Program-made: the position numbers and the translations under genes
The notes under the pieces: model-generated
Seen by the model: only the letters and a program-made list of their open reading frames with translations
What the model was told of the DNA's origin: nothing
The model's database searches: none
Shown here: positions 20,166-32,047 of the stretch, in pieces
Position numbering within the stretch: position 1 is the stretch's first letter
How the letters are laid out: every line of letters starts with the position of its first letter
DNA from: Halicephalobus mephisto
Lineage: Eukaryota; Nematoda; Chromadorea; Rhabditida; Panagrolaimidae
Assembly (NCBI GenBank): GCA_009193035.1
Contig: SWDT01000230.1
Location: 1-64,000, forward strand
Direction: 5' to 3'
Length of the DNA: 64,000 nt

Positions 20166-21965
20166 TTTCTACGTGTATCAAAACTTGGGACATGAAAACT
20201 TGAATCCGCCTTACAAACAAAAAATATCGATGAATGCACGTCCAAAGAAACATCTGGTTTTTACAGATATAAGTTCTGTACTTTATTGAATCAGATATCC
20301 TTTAGGAACAGAATAATCATCAATCAAAATTGAGATCGATGTCTAAGAAACGTCATCGGAGCAATGAACTCCGCCAGAGGCACTTCCGTCCGAAAGATCA
20401 AGATTATCGTTGTAAATCCGTCAAAATTTTCTTCACAATCAAATCAAAGTTTATTGTTTTTGGAAAATGGCGGAAGTAAACACAAAAGACTAAAATGGAC
20501 AAAAAACAGGATAATTCGAAAAAATTTATTCAAATTCCGATGTTTTTTGACAAATATATATTCATATGACCTCTGAAAATAAATTTTAATTAAACATAAA
20601 ATTTTAGAAAATTTTAACTAATAATAAATGATTCCGAATATTTTCGAAAATAAAAGCAAAAAATAATTTAAAAATTCAATTTCGAATGATTAACAACTTT
20701 TATATTTTATTTTTGGAAAAATATAAAAAATTCCAAATAAAATCCAACAAAAATATAAATTCTGAAATATCTGGATCTTTCTGGATAAGAATCGATGGAA
20801 AACGATTTTGGGGTGGGTCAATTCTGTCTGTCTAACCATGATTGATCGGTCTACTTGTTGTGGATAGGAGTGGAAATGACATTGAATATCAATTTCGAAA
20901 TTTAATAGTACAGGAAATCTTAATAAAGTTCACATTTTAAAAGCACTTTAATTCGGTGAATTACATCGCATATCTTGGTAATCCTGTTTTCAAAGTTAAG
21001 CTGACTTCATCGTTTTCCTCACTATAAAAAATAATTATTTAAAAACACTGAAGGGAACACTTTGCTTTTATAAATGAATCAAGTCAAATTCGGAACAGAA
21101 CGCCAAAGTCATCAAGGTGTATTAGAATATCAAAGGAACGTTTTTATTCTTTTCATAAGTAAATAAAGTTGATATTAGAACAAAACACCAAACTTAAAAG
21201 CTATCTGGAAATATGAGAGGGAACACTTTTCGTCTTTTCATAAATAGGTAGAATTGGTATTGGAACAGAACGCCAAAGTCATCAAGGTGTATTAGAATAT
21301 TAAAGGAACATTTTCTTCTTTTCATAAGTAAATAAAGTTGATATTAAAACAAAACACCAAACTTAAAAGCTATCTAGAAACATAGTAGAGAACACTTTTC
21401 TCTCATAAACGAATCGAGTTAACTTCGAAACAGAACATCGAAACTTGAAAATTGACTTGTATTATGAAAACATTTTTTAGAGTTTTAATTATTTAAAAAA
21501 CTTTAAAACGAATTATTGTTTGTATAAATATAATATTAAATTTCACAAATATTCGAAATATATACAGTACTCATTGAATCAGAGCGACTCAAAAGTTGGA
21601 TTTTTCAGAACACTGTATTTTCGAATTATGAATAAATTTATGCATTTTTATTAATTTAATTTTTAAAGTGCTTTTTACTGAATATACTTTGTTACGTACT
21701 TAGGATTACTGTAAATATTTAATTTTATAAAAAACCAAAATTAATTATTATTTACGTCTTTTGTTTCAAAAAAGGAAGTTTCTAACTTATTTCAAAATTC
21801 TTTTTGCAACTGTTCTCAAATAGAAAAATCATATTCTATTCAAAAAAAGAAAAAATTCCATTCAAGACCCGTGATTTCGTTGCCAGGATATTTTTCAAAA
21901 AAGAAAAATTGTCAAAAACCAAATTTTTTCATTTTTTTCATCACGACAAAGTTTGGTTTTAAAAA
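20166..21965. other. Gene-free stretch with a 114-bp direct repeat
   Basis: No exon is supported between 20166 and the start of the next gene. A near-identical segment occurs twice, at about 21092-21206 and 21260-21374 (offset about 168 bp). It begins AACAGAACGCCAAAGTCATC and ends CCAAACTTAAAAGCTATC. The rest is AT-rich unique sequence. Confidence 0.65.
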
Positions 21966-24386
21966 ATGAAGAATTTTATTTATTTTTTTATTTATTTGTT
22001 TATTAACAGTAAAAGTTTCGTGGAAGGACAATGTACTGGAACCGTAACCTATTCACAATTAAATGTGGCTTTTCAACATGTCCAAGGAACAGAAAAAACG
22101 AGTAAGTTTTATTTTTAAAAATTAATTTTATAAATTTTTAAAAAAGTAAGTTATTAAACTTCTTCTAAAAATGAATTTTATAAATTTTAACAAAAAAAGT
22201 AAGTTATTAAACTTTTTAAAAAATTAATTTTATAAATTTAAAAAAAAGTAAGTTATTAAACTTCTTAAAAAATTAATTTTATAAATTTTAACGAAAAAGT
22301 TTTATCAAACTTCTTTTAAAAATTAATTTTATAAATTTACTAAAAAAATGATTTGTTAGGGAAAATAATTTATTAAATTTAAAAATTCATTTCTTGAATT
22401 TAGAACTTATTTGTTAAAAAATTAATTGATTAAATGATTACTGTAGAATCATATGCTCATACGTTGAGTGCATCTCAGAGCCTTTCTGGTCAAACATGTT
22501 CGGCGATTAACAGCGGAATGGTCTTGACTCAACCTACAACTTCTTGTTCATCTTCATGTTTGACTCCTTTGACGCCGTATAAGTACAATCCTTCCGCAGA
22601 TCACAGTAAGATTTTAAATTTTATCAATTTTTATTCACTTTAAAATTCTCAAATCCCGAATACTTAAAATATTCAAAGGACAGTATCCATTTAAACAAAA
22701 AAATAAAAAAAACATCATGTATAATCCGTTTGGGATTATTAATCGATGATTTTTTTATTGTATTTTGAGTAAGAAAATCAAAAAATAAAAACTCATTAAT
22801 TTTGCGTTTAGTATTTCTTCAATGATACCAAACGAATCAATCGTTATCTGATATCTTTCATTTTGTTTATTTATTAGTTTAATACTGTCCTTTGAAACAT
22901 GTATTTGGTTCTGAAACGAAGCTTTGAAAAGACCAACTTTTCATGGGGTATGTCTTCATGCCTTGAAATTTTCCATAAATACAAGTTGAGTCTCAAGGTT
23001 TTGTCGCGAACTGTATTTATACATAAAAAACAATTTCGATATGCCGGGACATAAATTGAACATAATATATTAGTGTATTATATTCAATGTAATAGTGTAT
23101 AAGTTGAACATAATATATTAGTACACTATATTCAATGTAATAGTATATAAGTTGAACATAATATATTAGTATATTATATTCAATGTATTGGTACATAAAA
23201 TATAATTTACCCGGTACATCATAGCCGTTTTAATTTATCTATACATTACATAGCACGTACCATCTTTTATGTATACACTAGACTTCGAAATTAAATTTCC
23301 GTTCAAACAAGGAACCGTTTATATATAAACTCAAACAAACAATTAATTTTAGTGGACATCGTCATGCTTCGACCAGGGGAAGGTACCCTCTACAAAGACT
23401 TCACTCCTTCCGGGACCACCATCTACTGTGCAAATGCTAGTGGAAATTGTGGAGCAACAGTTCCCATCTATGGATTTTATTCTTCTACTAACGCCGATCA
23501 CATAGCATCTTCTGAATTCAGTTTCCCAGATGGCACTTATAGTGTTGACTTTTCTGGTTATCCTCGTTGTTATGGATGGACAATGCCGACTGAAGAAGCA
23601 GACAAACAAACTGTGGCCGATAGGTATCCTGCGACGACTCCGGAAGCTTGTAATGTCCCTGTATATCTGGGACTCGGTCCTACCACCACTGCAGCAGAAA
23701 CTACAACTCCCGAGAGCAGTTCTACAATGGCATCAGGTGCAACTACAGCAGCTTCGGAGATCACAACTGTTCCAGACACCACAACTGTCCCCTCAGGCGT
23801 AACTACCACCACCACTACTACTACGCTTCCGCCTCCTACAGTAACTGTCACAGATGCTTCAGGCAGTGTTGTAACCGACGTATCTGGAAACCCAGTCACT
23901 CAAACAGTTCCTCCTCCCCCCGTTACAGTAACTGTCACAGATGCTTCAGGCAACGTTGTAACTGACGTTTCTGGAAACCCAGTTACTCAAACGGTCGCTA
24001 CAACGACAACTGCGAAACCTCCAGTAACGGTTATCGTAACCGATGCTAGTGGAAATCCCGTAACAGACGAAAGCGGAAACCCAGTGACAGCTACAGTACC
24101 TCCTGAAAACCAGGAATCTAAGGGGAGTTCTGAAGTCTGGAAATGGGTAGTCCTTGGAATAGGATTGACAGTCCTCATTTTGGCCTTAATCGCATTGGCC
24201 TACTTCTTCTTTAGCAACTTCAGAGGAAGAAAAAGCACACGCGCTAGAATTAATCCCTACGATCGCGATTTGTACAGTAACGATTGGTACAGGGGCGCTC
24301 CTCCGGTTCCTGTCAACTCCATGCCTGTACAAGGACCTCCACCCATAGTTAGCGGTCCACCACCTGGTCCCCCACCTGCTATGTAA
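21966..24386 (+). CDS. Mucin-like single-pass membrane protein C
   Basis: Three exons: 21966-22101, 22447-22605 and 23353-24386 (stop TAA), 442 residues, in phase. Residues 1-22 form a hydrophobic signal peptide ending near VEGQ. A cysteine-containing ectodomain follows. It has repeated aromatic/ADH motifs (YKYNPSADH, YGFYSSTNADH) that weakly recall DUF5648-type modules. Next is a Thr/Ser-rich stretch (about 209-258) and three copies of a 25-30 residue module TVTDASGxxVTDxSGNPVT (about 259-347). A membrane segment lies at about 362-386 (WVVLGIGLTVLILALIALAY). The tail RGRKSTRARINPYDRDLYS ends in a proline-rich run. It is probably heavily O-glycosylated at the cell surface. The next gene shares the tail motif. 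Start chosen because it gives the signal peptide and correct phase. Function unknown. Confidence 0.75.
22110..22345 (+). repeat. Intronic tandem repeat, about 50-bp unit
   Basis: Four to five copies of AAGTTATTAAACTTCTTAAA then AATTAATTTTATAAATTT in intron 1 of the mucin-like gene. Confidence 0.7.
23040..23255. repeat. Copy of the AT-rich satellite family
   Basis: Three units of about 60 bp containing TAAGTTGAACATAATATATT and AGTATATTATATTCAATGTA. They end with a GCCGTTTTAAT block as in the array at 1240-1870. It lies in the second intron of the mucin-like gene. Confidence 0.7.
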
Positions 24387-25492
24387 CTCAAACAAAAGAA
24401 CTAACTTCATAGTCGAAGAATAAGCCAAATATCGTTCACTGCGAGATTGCTACTTCAAATGATTTCCGAAAGAATGGAGATCAAAGTACTAAAAGGACAT
24501 CAATTTCACTACAAACAATACTTGATGCATTTCTCGACTACAAATTTGGTTAATGATTCTTTATTATACAGTAATCAAACTTGCAGTTCAGAAATGAACC
24601 AAGTATCGTTCGCAGTGGGATCAATACCTTCTGGATCTTCTTTTCTTTCGAAATATACCAATGAATTTCTGTTGTTTTTCATGATATACTTCTAGTTCGT
24701 TATTTCTTTATGATTTAACCAAGATATAATCGGAATTGATTAATATATATCAAAAGAAAAAACATGGAAATAAGCAATCAAATATGCAAGTATTGGTCTC
24801 GTCACGAGTAATATTTGACTTGTACTTCGATCATGAGCTTGTGTACCACTCCCTCAACCAGTTAATTTGTCAAAAACCGGTCATTGTAGAAATTTGTCTT
24901 GATATATATGATGTTGACAATAAACATAATGCCTACGTAGTGGTTACAGTAACTTTTGTGCATTACTTAACACTTTTAAACAAAAGAAAACTACGTCAAT
25001 CGTTTTTGTTTTCTTCGACTTTTGATTTGTTAGAAATACAAAGAAAAAATTACGAAATCCATGATCTAAACCAATGTGGGATCCTTGGAAACAAGAGACA
25101 AAGGAGTCGCTAGGGACTCGAAAAATTAAAATTGAAACATTGTTGCCAGGATTTTTGTGTTTTTGTTTTGATTTTAAACTTAAAACGATAACCGCCAACT
25201 TTGCGTTTCTTCGAAGAAGAAAATTTTCCATTCGGGATTATCCAAACGAATTTTAATTTTATTTCGTTTAAAATTGAGTTATTTTTTGTTAATTTTTATA
25301 TTTTTAAAATCAGGAAATTCTACAATAAGTGTGAATATAAAAATAATTTAATTTTTAAATTTTACTAAAAAGATAAAAAATAAAATTCGTGTGGTAATTT
25401 TTGAACGGAAAATATTTTTTTTGATTAATTCGGAATTATTGGTTTTATTTTGATCCTAAAATAGATTCGTTTAGCGACTGGGGGATAGGAAG
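24387..25492. other. Intergenic stretch between the two mucin-like genes
   Basis: Short frames only and no supported exon. The segment near 25140 (GTTGCCAGGATTTTT...) resembles one near 21880 upstream of the first mucin-like gene (GTTGCCAGGATATTTTTC). Both genes may therefore share duplicated upstream sequence. Confidence 0.45.
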
Positions 25493-26547
25493 ATGCCGAG
25501 GGTTTGGATATTCCTCTTGATCCTCCAAGCATTTCTGGAGGTTGGAGGTCAGAATTGGCAACAATTAACTACTTATAGCGATGCAGCAACTTCGGACCAG
25601 AAATCAATTGCCAATCCATCAGAAGATACTGTAAAAATAGATCCGACTAATACCGATACTATGACGCCGATAAAGGAACCAATTGCGAATCCATCAGAAG
25701 ATACTGTAAAAATAGATCCTACTAATATTGATACCATGACGTCGGATCAAGTATTTATTCAACCAGTAATTATAAATTACACCACGACTACTACTACAAC
25801 AACGACTACAGTATCTTCTTCAGAATCTAATAATGTTACCAACACTACTATATCATACAAAACAACTACTTCAGCATCAGTGGAAGGAAATTCTACAACC
25901 AACTCAACACAGAATACAACAGTCATTGCGTCAACTACAACCACAACTCCGTCTAGTGACTCAGGTAATAACTTGACAATTTACTCATCTCCATCTACAG
26001 TACCTCCGAATTCAGCGACCACACTAGCCACTAATTCTACGACCTCTTCAACGAATTCGACTTCTAACAGCACGACAAACCCCCAGAATCAGCCAGCTAA
26101 CTCTTCAAATCCTGATAGTGAGGAATGGAATCCATACGAAGGACAATATCCTCCAGAATATTATTATGACGACGATCATTACCATCATTATCATCGTCGT
26201 CGTCGTTATCATGATCATCACAGTAAAGGTTGGATATGGGCAATCACCAGTATTTGTTCATTCTTGTTCTTCTGTTGTTTTTGGATCATCTGCTGCAAAT
26301 TTTGCTTGGTTTGTTGTTGGTTTTTGTGCAGATAATTGAAACATTACAATTCTAGGGTCTTTGCTTATTCCCGTGTATAGGTAGTCATCCAAGATCGGCT
26401 AACTGTAGAGGAAGAGTAGATCCGTATAATCGTCACATCTACTCAACTGAAGGAATGGGATATACTCTTCCGCCCCCGATCCAGTCCATGCCGATGCAAC
26501 ACAGGCCCTTCACGGCCCCTGGTTATGGTGGATATGGAAAATATTAA
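25493..26547 (+). CDS. Mucin-like single-pass membrane protein D
   Basis: Two exons, 25493-26308 and 26356-26547 (stop TAA), 335 residues. The 47-bp intron has a GTTTGT donor and TTCTAG acceptor and keeps the frame. Residues 1-19 are a signal peptide (MPRVWIFLLILQAFLEVGG). An exact-looking internal duplication follows (IANPSEDTVKIDPTN, twice). Next comes a long Thr/Ser/Asn region with a run of threonines and about fifteen NxS/T sites, then an acidic/Tyr patch and a His/Arg-rich juxtamembrane run. The cysteine-rich membrane segment is WIWAITSICSFLFFCCFWIICC. The tail RGRVDPYNRHIYS...PPPIQSMPMQ parallels the tail of the preceding gene. If the intron were retained, the protein would stop after LCR and lose the tail. 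Poly(A) signal AATAAA at about 26563. Function unknown. Confidence 0.72.
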
Positions 26548-26629
26548 AGTTTCTGTAGAAAATAAACCTTAATTACTTATTTGTGAATAAATAAAATAAA
26601 AAATACCCAAAACTTGCAATGCCACAGAA

Positions 26630-26965
26630 CGTGAAGTTAATTTTTGCACAAGTCGCTTATGCTTTGACAAAGTCGCTGGTTGATAAGCGCAAATGAAATC
26701 AACATCAAAAATAACATAAGAGGAAGTTAATTTTTACTGCAAAGTCGCTTATGCTTTGACAAAGTCGCTGGTGCATAAGCGCAAATGAAATCAACATCAA
26801 AAATAACATAAGAGGAAGTTAACTTTTACTGCAAAGTCGCTTATGATTCGGCAAGTTCGCTGGTGCATAAGCGCAAATGAAATCAACATCAAAAACAACA
26901 TAAGAGAAAGTTAACTTTTACTGCAAAGTCGCTGGTGCATAAGCGCAAATGAAATTAACGTCAAA
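26630..26965 (+). repeat. 92-bp tandem repeat
   Basis: Three full copies and one shortened copy of a unit containing CAAAGTCGCTTATGCTTTGA and GGTGCATAAGCGCAAATGAA. The first copies are nearly identical. Less regular relatives (AAGTCGCT, AAGCGAAATCGCTCATTT) occur at 32340-32600 in the first C1GALT1-like gene. Confidence 0.85.
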
Positions 26966-28320
26966 GCAACCCAAAAAATCACTGAAGATCACGATGAATT
27001 TACTTGTTTTCAGAACAATTGTAATTTTTATTAAAATTAAACTGAAAAAAACAAAGCAAATTTTCATTGTAAAATCACTAGCAATTATGACAAATTCGCT
27101 TTTTTTAAGCACAAGCAAAAATTTGTTTCATAAACAACTTTAAAAAATATCGACTTTTTTGAATTTTTTAAAAAATTCGCTCATTTTCAAGCGCAATTAA
27201 AAACTTTCGTCAAAACTAATCCGAAAAAGTATTAAAATCCAACACGAAAAATTTCCGATTGAAATTATTTTTCTTTTTTTGATTACTATTACAGCCTTGT
27301 TTACTGTAAGGTAAATATGTTACAGAAGAGTACTTTTTGGATTTCGTTCTGGAGGAAAACATGAATCACGTCAAAATTCACAATATATATTCGCATTTCT
27401 CACTTGAACATTGGCGGAAATCGATAATGTTTTGATACACATGGCCCGGTCGATGAGATAGATGTAGCTGTCAGGTCTTTTGATCGAATTTACTGCTTCC
27501 AGCTAGTCGGAAAAACTTGTCACTCACGTTCGTCGTTTTTGATTCAAATGAAGTGTTCCCAAAAAAGTGGTTTTTGTCTACTTGACTCGTTTTCTTCCTG
27601 TTTTAGGACTTAGATCTTGAAAATATTTTTTCGACTAGAAAATAGGCGGAACTTTATTAAAAAGTGAAAAAGTTTAATTTTTTGAACACGAATAAAACAA
27701 ACCCTAATTTGCGAATTTCTTTATTTATTTTTTTTTGGATAAATTTACAGAAAATTATGTATGATTTTTTGGATTTTTCATAATTTATAAAATATTTTTA
27801 AAATCGTATATAATTCTGAAAAAATAAAATTCTATGATTTCGGTCCTAACTGGAAAGTTTTTAAAATTCATGTTGAAATAATTTTTTGATCTCTTACCGT
27901 ATACTGTCTGATTTTTCACAATTTTAGTCTCAATTGGAAAATTGTGAAAATTCGTGTTGAAATAATTTTTTTGTAATTTTTTTGTATATTTTTGTAATTT
28001 TTTAAATAATAACATAATTTTGGTCCTAATTGGAAAATTTTTATTATTTTTATTTTTGATTTTTTATAATAATATAATTTTTCAAATTGCAAATTTTTGA
28101 AAATCCGCGACTAAACCGTTTTTTAGAATTTTTCGCACTTTTTTCATTTTTTATAATAGTTCAGATTTAGTGTTTATTCATCACGGAGAGAGCAACTGAA
28201 TTTCAGTGGGATTTTTTGCTTATAATTTTTCGATTACTTCGGTTATGCGACATTTCTGTCCCAGATGTTTCTGGCCCAAGCACCTATGTTCCAATTCTAC
28301 AATTATAACTGAAAAAAATT
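26966..28320. other. Gene-free AT-rich stretch
   Basis: No exon or RNA gene is supported. The piece at 27290-27540 is less AT-rich and has no stop-free frame of useful length. From 27840 there are diverged phrases of the type GGTCCTAACTGGAAAGTTTT, which are common in introns of this window. Confidence 0.5.
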
Positions 28321-28329
28321 TGTAATAAT

Positions 28330-28900
28330 AATAAAACTCACAGATTCTAAATCCAAAGTCAATTTTCAGAATCCAGGATTCTGAAGATAAATTTAAATTT
28401 TGATTTCAGAGTTTTTTGAATATCTTTAAAATTAAAAAAGTATTTATAATACTGTAGTAAAACCCATAGATTCTGAATCTAGAATCAGAATCAGAAATTA
28501 ACTTTCAGAATCCAGGATTCTGAAGACTAATCTTTAATTCTGATTTTAGGATTTTTGAATATTTTTAAAATTAAAAAAAGTACTTATAATACTGTAGTAA
28601 AATCCATGGATTCTGGATCTAGAATCAGAAATCAACTTTTAGATTCTAGGATTCTGAAGACTAATATTTAATTCTGATTTTAGGATTTTTGATATTCTTA
28701 AAGTTGAACAAAAAAGCACTTGTAATACTGTAGTAAAACCCATAGATTCTGAATCTAAAATCAGAATCAGAAATCAATTTCCAGAATCCGGGATTATGAA
28801 GATTAACTTTGGATTTTAAGGATGTATTGAATTTTATATCAAAAGTATTTTAAAAAGTGAAAATTTATCTAAAATGGTTTTTAAAAAGTGAAAATTTATC
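28330..28900 (+). repeat. Tandem repeat, about 135-bp unit
   Basis: Four units carrying CCAGGATTCTGAAGACTAAT, TTTTAGGATTTTTGAATATT and ATACTGTAGTAAAACCCATA. The last is followed by a segment duplicated at 62690-62870. Traces also occur near 60000-60070 in the CDK7 intron. Confidence 0.8.
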
Positions 28901-29279
28901 TAAAATGGTTTTTAAAATACTATGAAGTAGATGTAAAGTTATTTGAAATTATTTATTTTTTAATTTTTAAATTAAAGTTGTAAAAATTGGAACATAAACG
29001 TTTGGGACAGAAATATCACATCTCGATTATTTTATACATTTTTTTACATAAAATTTTTTTTGAAATCTACCAAATATTTCTAAAATTACGTAGAATTCTG
29101 TAAATGCAGAATTTTATAAATTTTAGTTTTAATTGGAAAATTTTAAAAATCTGTTTCGAAGCTACTTTTGGAATTTTGTCATGCACATTTTTAGTTTTCA
29201 TAGCATCTATTGAATATTTATAAAATCTCCTAAAACGACGTAAATGTAAAATTTCGTATTTTTTGGTTTTAACGAAAAT

Positions 29280-29720
29280 TTTGAAAATTTCTGTTAAGAT
29301 GATTTTTGAAGTTTTATGATAAAAATTTCCGATTTTTAGGATAGTATAATTTCGAAGCTTTTAAGGATTAAATTTCTTAATTTTTGACTTAATGAAAAAT
29401 TTCGAAAATTCTTGTTAGAATAATTTTTGAAATTTTACGACAAATATTTTCGATTTTTAGGATAGTATAATTTCGAGACTTTCCAGAGGCTTTTAAGGAT
29501 TAAATTTCTTAATTTTTGTCTTAATGAAAAATTTCGAAAATTCTTGTTAGAATAATTTTTGAAATTTTACGACAAATATTTTCGATTTTTAGGATAGTAT
29601 AATTTCGACATTTTCCAGAGACCTTTAAAAATTAAATTTCTTAATTTCTGTTTTAATGAAAAATTTCAAAAATTTTTGAAATTTTACGACAAATATTTTT
29701 GATTTTTAGGATAGTATGGT
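29280..29720 (+). repeat. Tandem repeat, about 120-bp unit
   Basis: Four units with the order AATTTCGAAAATTCTTGTTA, TTTACGACAAATATTTTCGA, GGATAGTATAATTTCGA. The middle copies are almost identical. Confidence 0.8.
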
Positions 29721-29978
29721 TTTGAATCTGCAAAGTTGTCTTATTTCCTATAAAAGTGTTGCTTATCTTGCAAATTTTATTTGATAACACTCCAAAGTTC
29801 TCTAATTTTTATTTTTCCCATTCAATGTTTCGTTTGTGTTTCGAAGTAATATGATATTTTTCGTCTTTTGGTCTTGTTCGCTTGTGCAAAATCTTTATTG
29901 AACGATTGAATATAATGGAAGATTTATAAAAATAAAATTAAATTTGATACTTTCAAATTTTAAAAAAATCTACAAAAA

Positions 29979-30672
29979 CGAAAAAACGTAACTTTTGAGT
30001 TAGTAAAAATGGATTTTGTCATTATTAAATTGTAATTTTCGTTACAAATGTCAAATATTCATGGAAATGTGACGATCGTGTTACATTTTTGTCATATTTT
30101 ACAATTGTTATAGGACTAAAAGTTACGTTTTTTTGTGTGAAGGATTGGCGAAATGTTTTCTTTGACAATAAAGGCAAGGCTTTTTATTTTTATAGCCTTG
30201 GCGAAATGTTCCTATTACTACATATTGGCGAGATGTTCTTATTGCCATAGTCTTGGCGAAATGTTCTTATTACCATAGATTGGCGAAAAGTTCTTATTCC
30301 ACATATTGGCAAAGTATTCTTATTATTATAACCTTGGCGAAATGTTCCTATTACTACATATTGGCGAGATGTTCTTATTACCATAGATTGGCGAAATGTT
30401 CCTATTACCATAACCTTGGCGAAATGTTCCTATTATCATAGATTGGCGAAACGTTCTTATTACCACATATTGGCAAAGTGTTCTTATTACCATAGCTTTG
30501 GCGAAATGTTCTTATTACTACACAAAAACATAACTTTTGGGCCAGTAATAAACACAAATCGTCACTATTAAGTTTCAATTTTCGTAACAAATGTCTAATA
30601 TTCATGAAAAATGTAACGATTGTGTCACATTTCGTAATTGTTACGGAGCCAAAAGTTATGTTTTTTTGTGTA
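29979..30672 (+). mobile_element. Nested inverted-repeat element with 30-bp minisatellite core (second copy)
   Basis: Same three-part order and orientation as 7937-8523. An inverted-repeat unit (29979-30139) begins AAAAAACGTAACTTTTGAGT. The minisatellite (about 30140-30517) has about twelve units like TTGGCGAAATGTTCTTATTA. A second inverted-repeat unit (about 30518-30672) follows. The flanking units are nearly identical to those of the first copy, while the array has more units. This points to whole-element copying followed by array length change. Confidence 0.78.
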
Positions 30673-30819
30673 GAAACGAAAAATTTTTTGCTTTTTTGGA
30701 ATTTTAAAACACTAGTCCTATGTTTGCTGGAGGTTCGGTCTTCCATTTTTCAATATTTTGATCAATTTTGGTTTTATTTGATCAAAAATCCTAAATTTGG
30801 ATTGAATTCAAAGTTTTAA

Positions 30820-31800
30820 AAATTTATAAAAATATTTTTCACAAAATTTTCAGATTTTCAAATTTTTTATAAATTTTTGGAAATTTTTTAATTTTTTAAA
30901 GATTTTGAAAAAAAACAGAATCTTTTATAATATTTTAAAAACTTTCTTCAAAATCCATAATAATTGAGAATTTTGAAATTTCTAGATTTTGAAAAATTTC
31001 AAAAAATATGAAATTTTCGAAAATTTCAGAATCTTTCATTAAATTTTGGAAAAAATCTAAAAATTTCCACTAAATTCTGAAAACTGGGATTTTCAGAAGT
31101 TTCAGAATCTTCTACTAGATTCCGAAAGAATTCAGAAGCTTTTGAAATTTTAGGAAAATTCAGAATCTATCATTAAATTTTGGAAAATTCTAGAAGCTTT
31201 TAAAAAATTTTTAAAAACTATAATCTTTCACTGAATTCCAAACTTTTCCAAAAACTATTAAATTTTATAACTTTTAGGATTTTAAAAATTTTTATATAAC
31301 TTAATTTTTTTTAAATAAAATATTTAATTTTTTTTAATGAAACATTTTTTTGAAATTCATTTTTTAAATAAAATATTTAATTTTTTTAATAAAACATTTT
31401 TTTGAAATAAAATATTTAATTTTTTTGAAGTAAAATATTTTTTTGAAATTCATTTTTTAAATAAAATGTTTAATTTTTTTAATGAAACATTTTTTAAAAT
31501 AAAATATTTAATTTTTTCTAATAAAACATTTTTTGATATTCATTTTTTAAATAAAATATTTAATTTTTTTAATGAAACATTTTTTTGAAATAAAGTATTT
31601 AATTTTTTTTAATAAAATATTTTTTTTGGAACATTTTTTTGAAATTCATTTTTTAAATAAAGTATTTAATTTTTTTTTTAATAAAATATTTTTTAAATAA
31701 AGTATTTAATTTTTTTTAATAAAATATTTTTTTTGGAACATTTTTCTGAAATTCATTTTTTAAATAAAATGTTTAATTATTGTTTGATGTTTGAATGAAA
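30820..31800. repeat. T-rich low-complexity and tandem stretch
   Basis: 30820-31280 is low-complexity (TTTTGAAATTT, AGAATCTTTCA). From 31300 to 31780 a 30-60 bp unit of the type ATTCATTTTTTAAATAAAAT then ATTTAATTTTTTT repeats about ten times. No gene. Confidence 0.65.
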
Positions 31801-32047
31801 TTTATATGGTTTCTGGTTAAATGAAAACCGAAACAAAGCCTGATCTCGTTCTGCATATGATCAAACAGATCCCTTTTATTTTTTTCTTTTTCGGGGGACA
31901 TGCAGTCGTTTCATGTTTATGTAATCTCTGTCGACGTTTCTGCCAACAAGATTATTATTTGACTAGTGTCCTTTTCAGTTTTTCAAAGATGTGTTCTGGC
32001 TGATTTTTTACAATATTCAAATTATTCAAAAATTTTTAAATTTAAAA

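Noticed and set aside
19772..20245. 157-codon frame with repeated CTGILNIIHLYII peptides
   Set aside because: It runs through the AT-rich satellite array and has no start or splice context.
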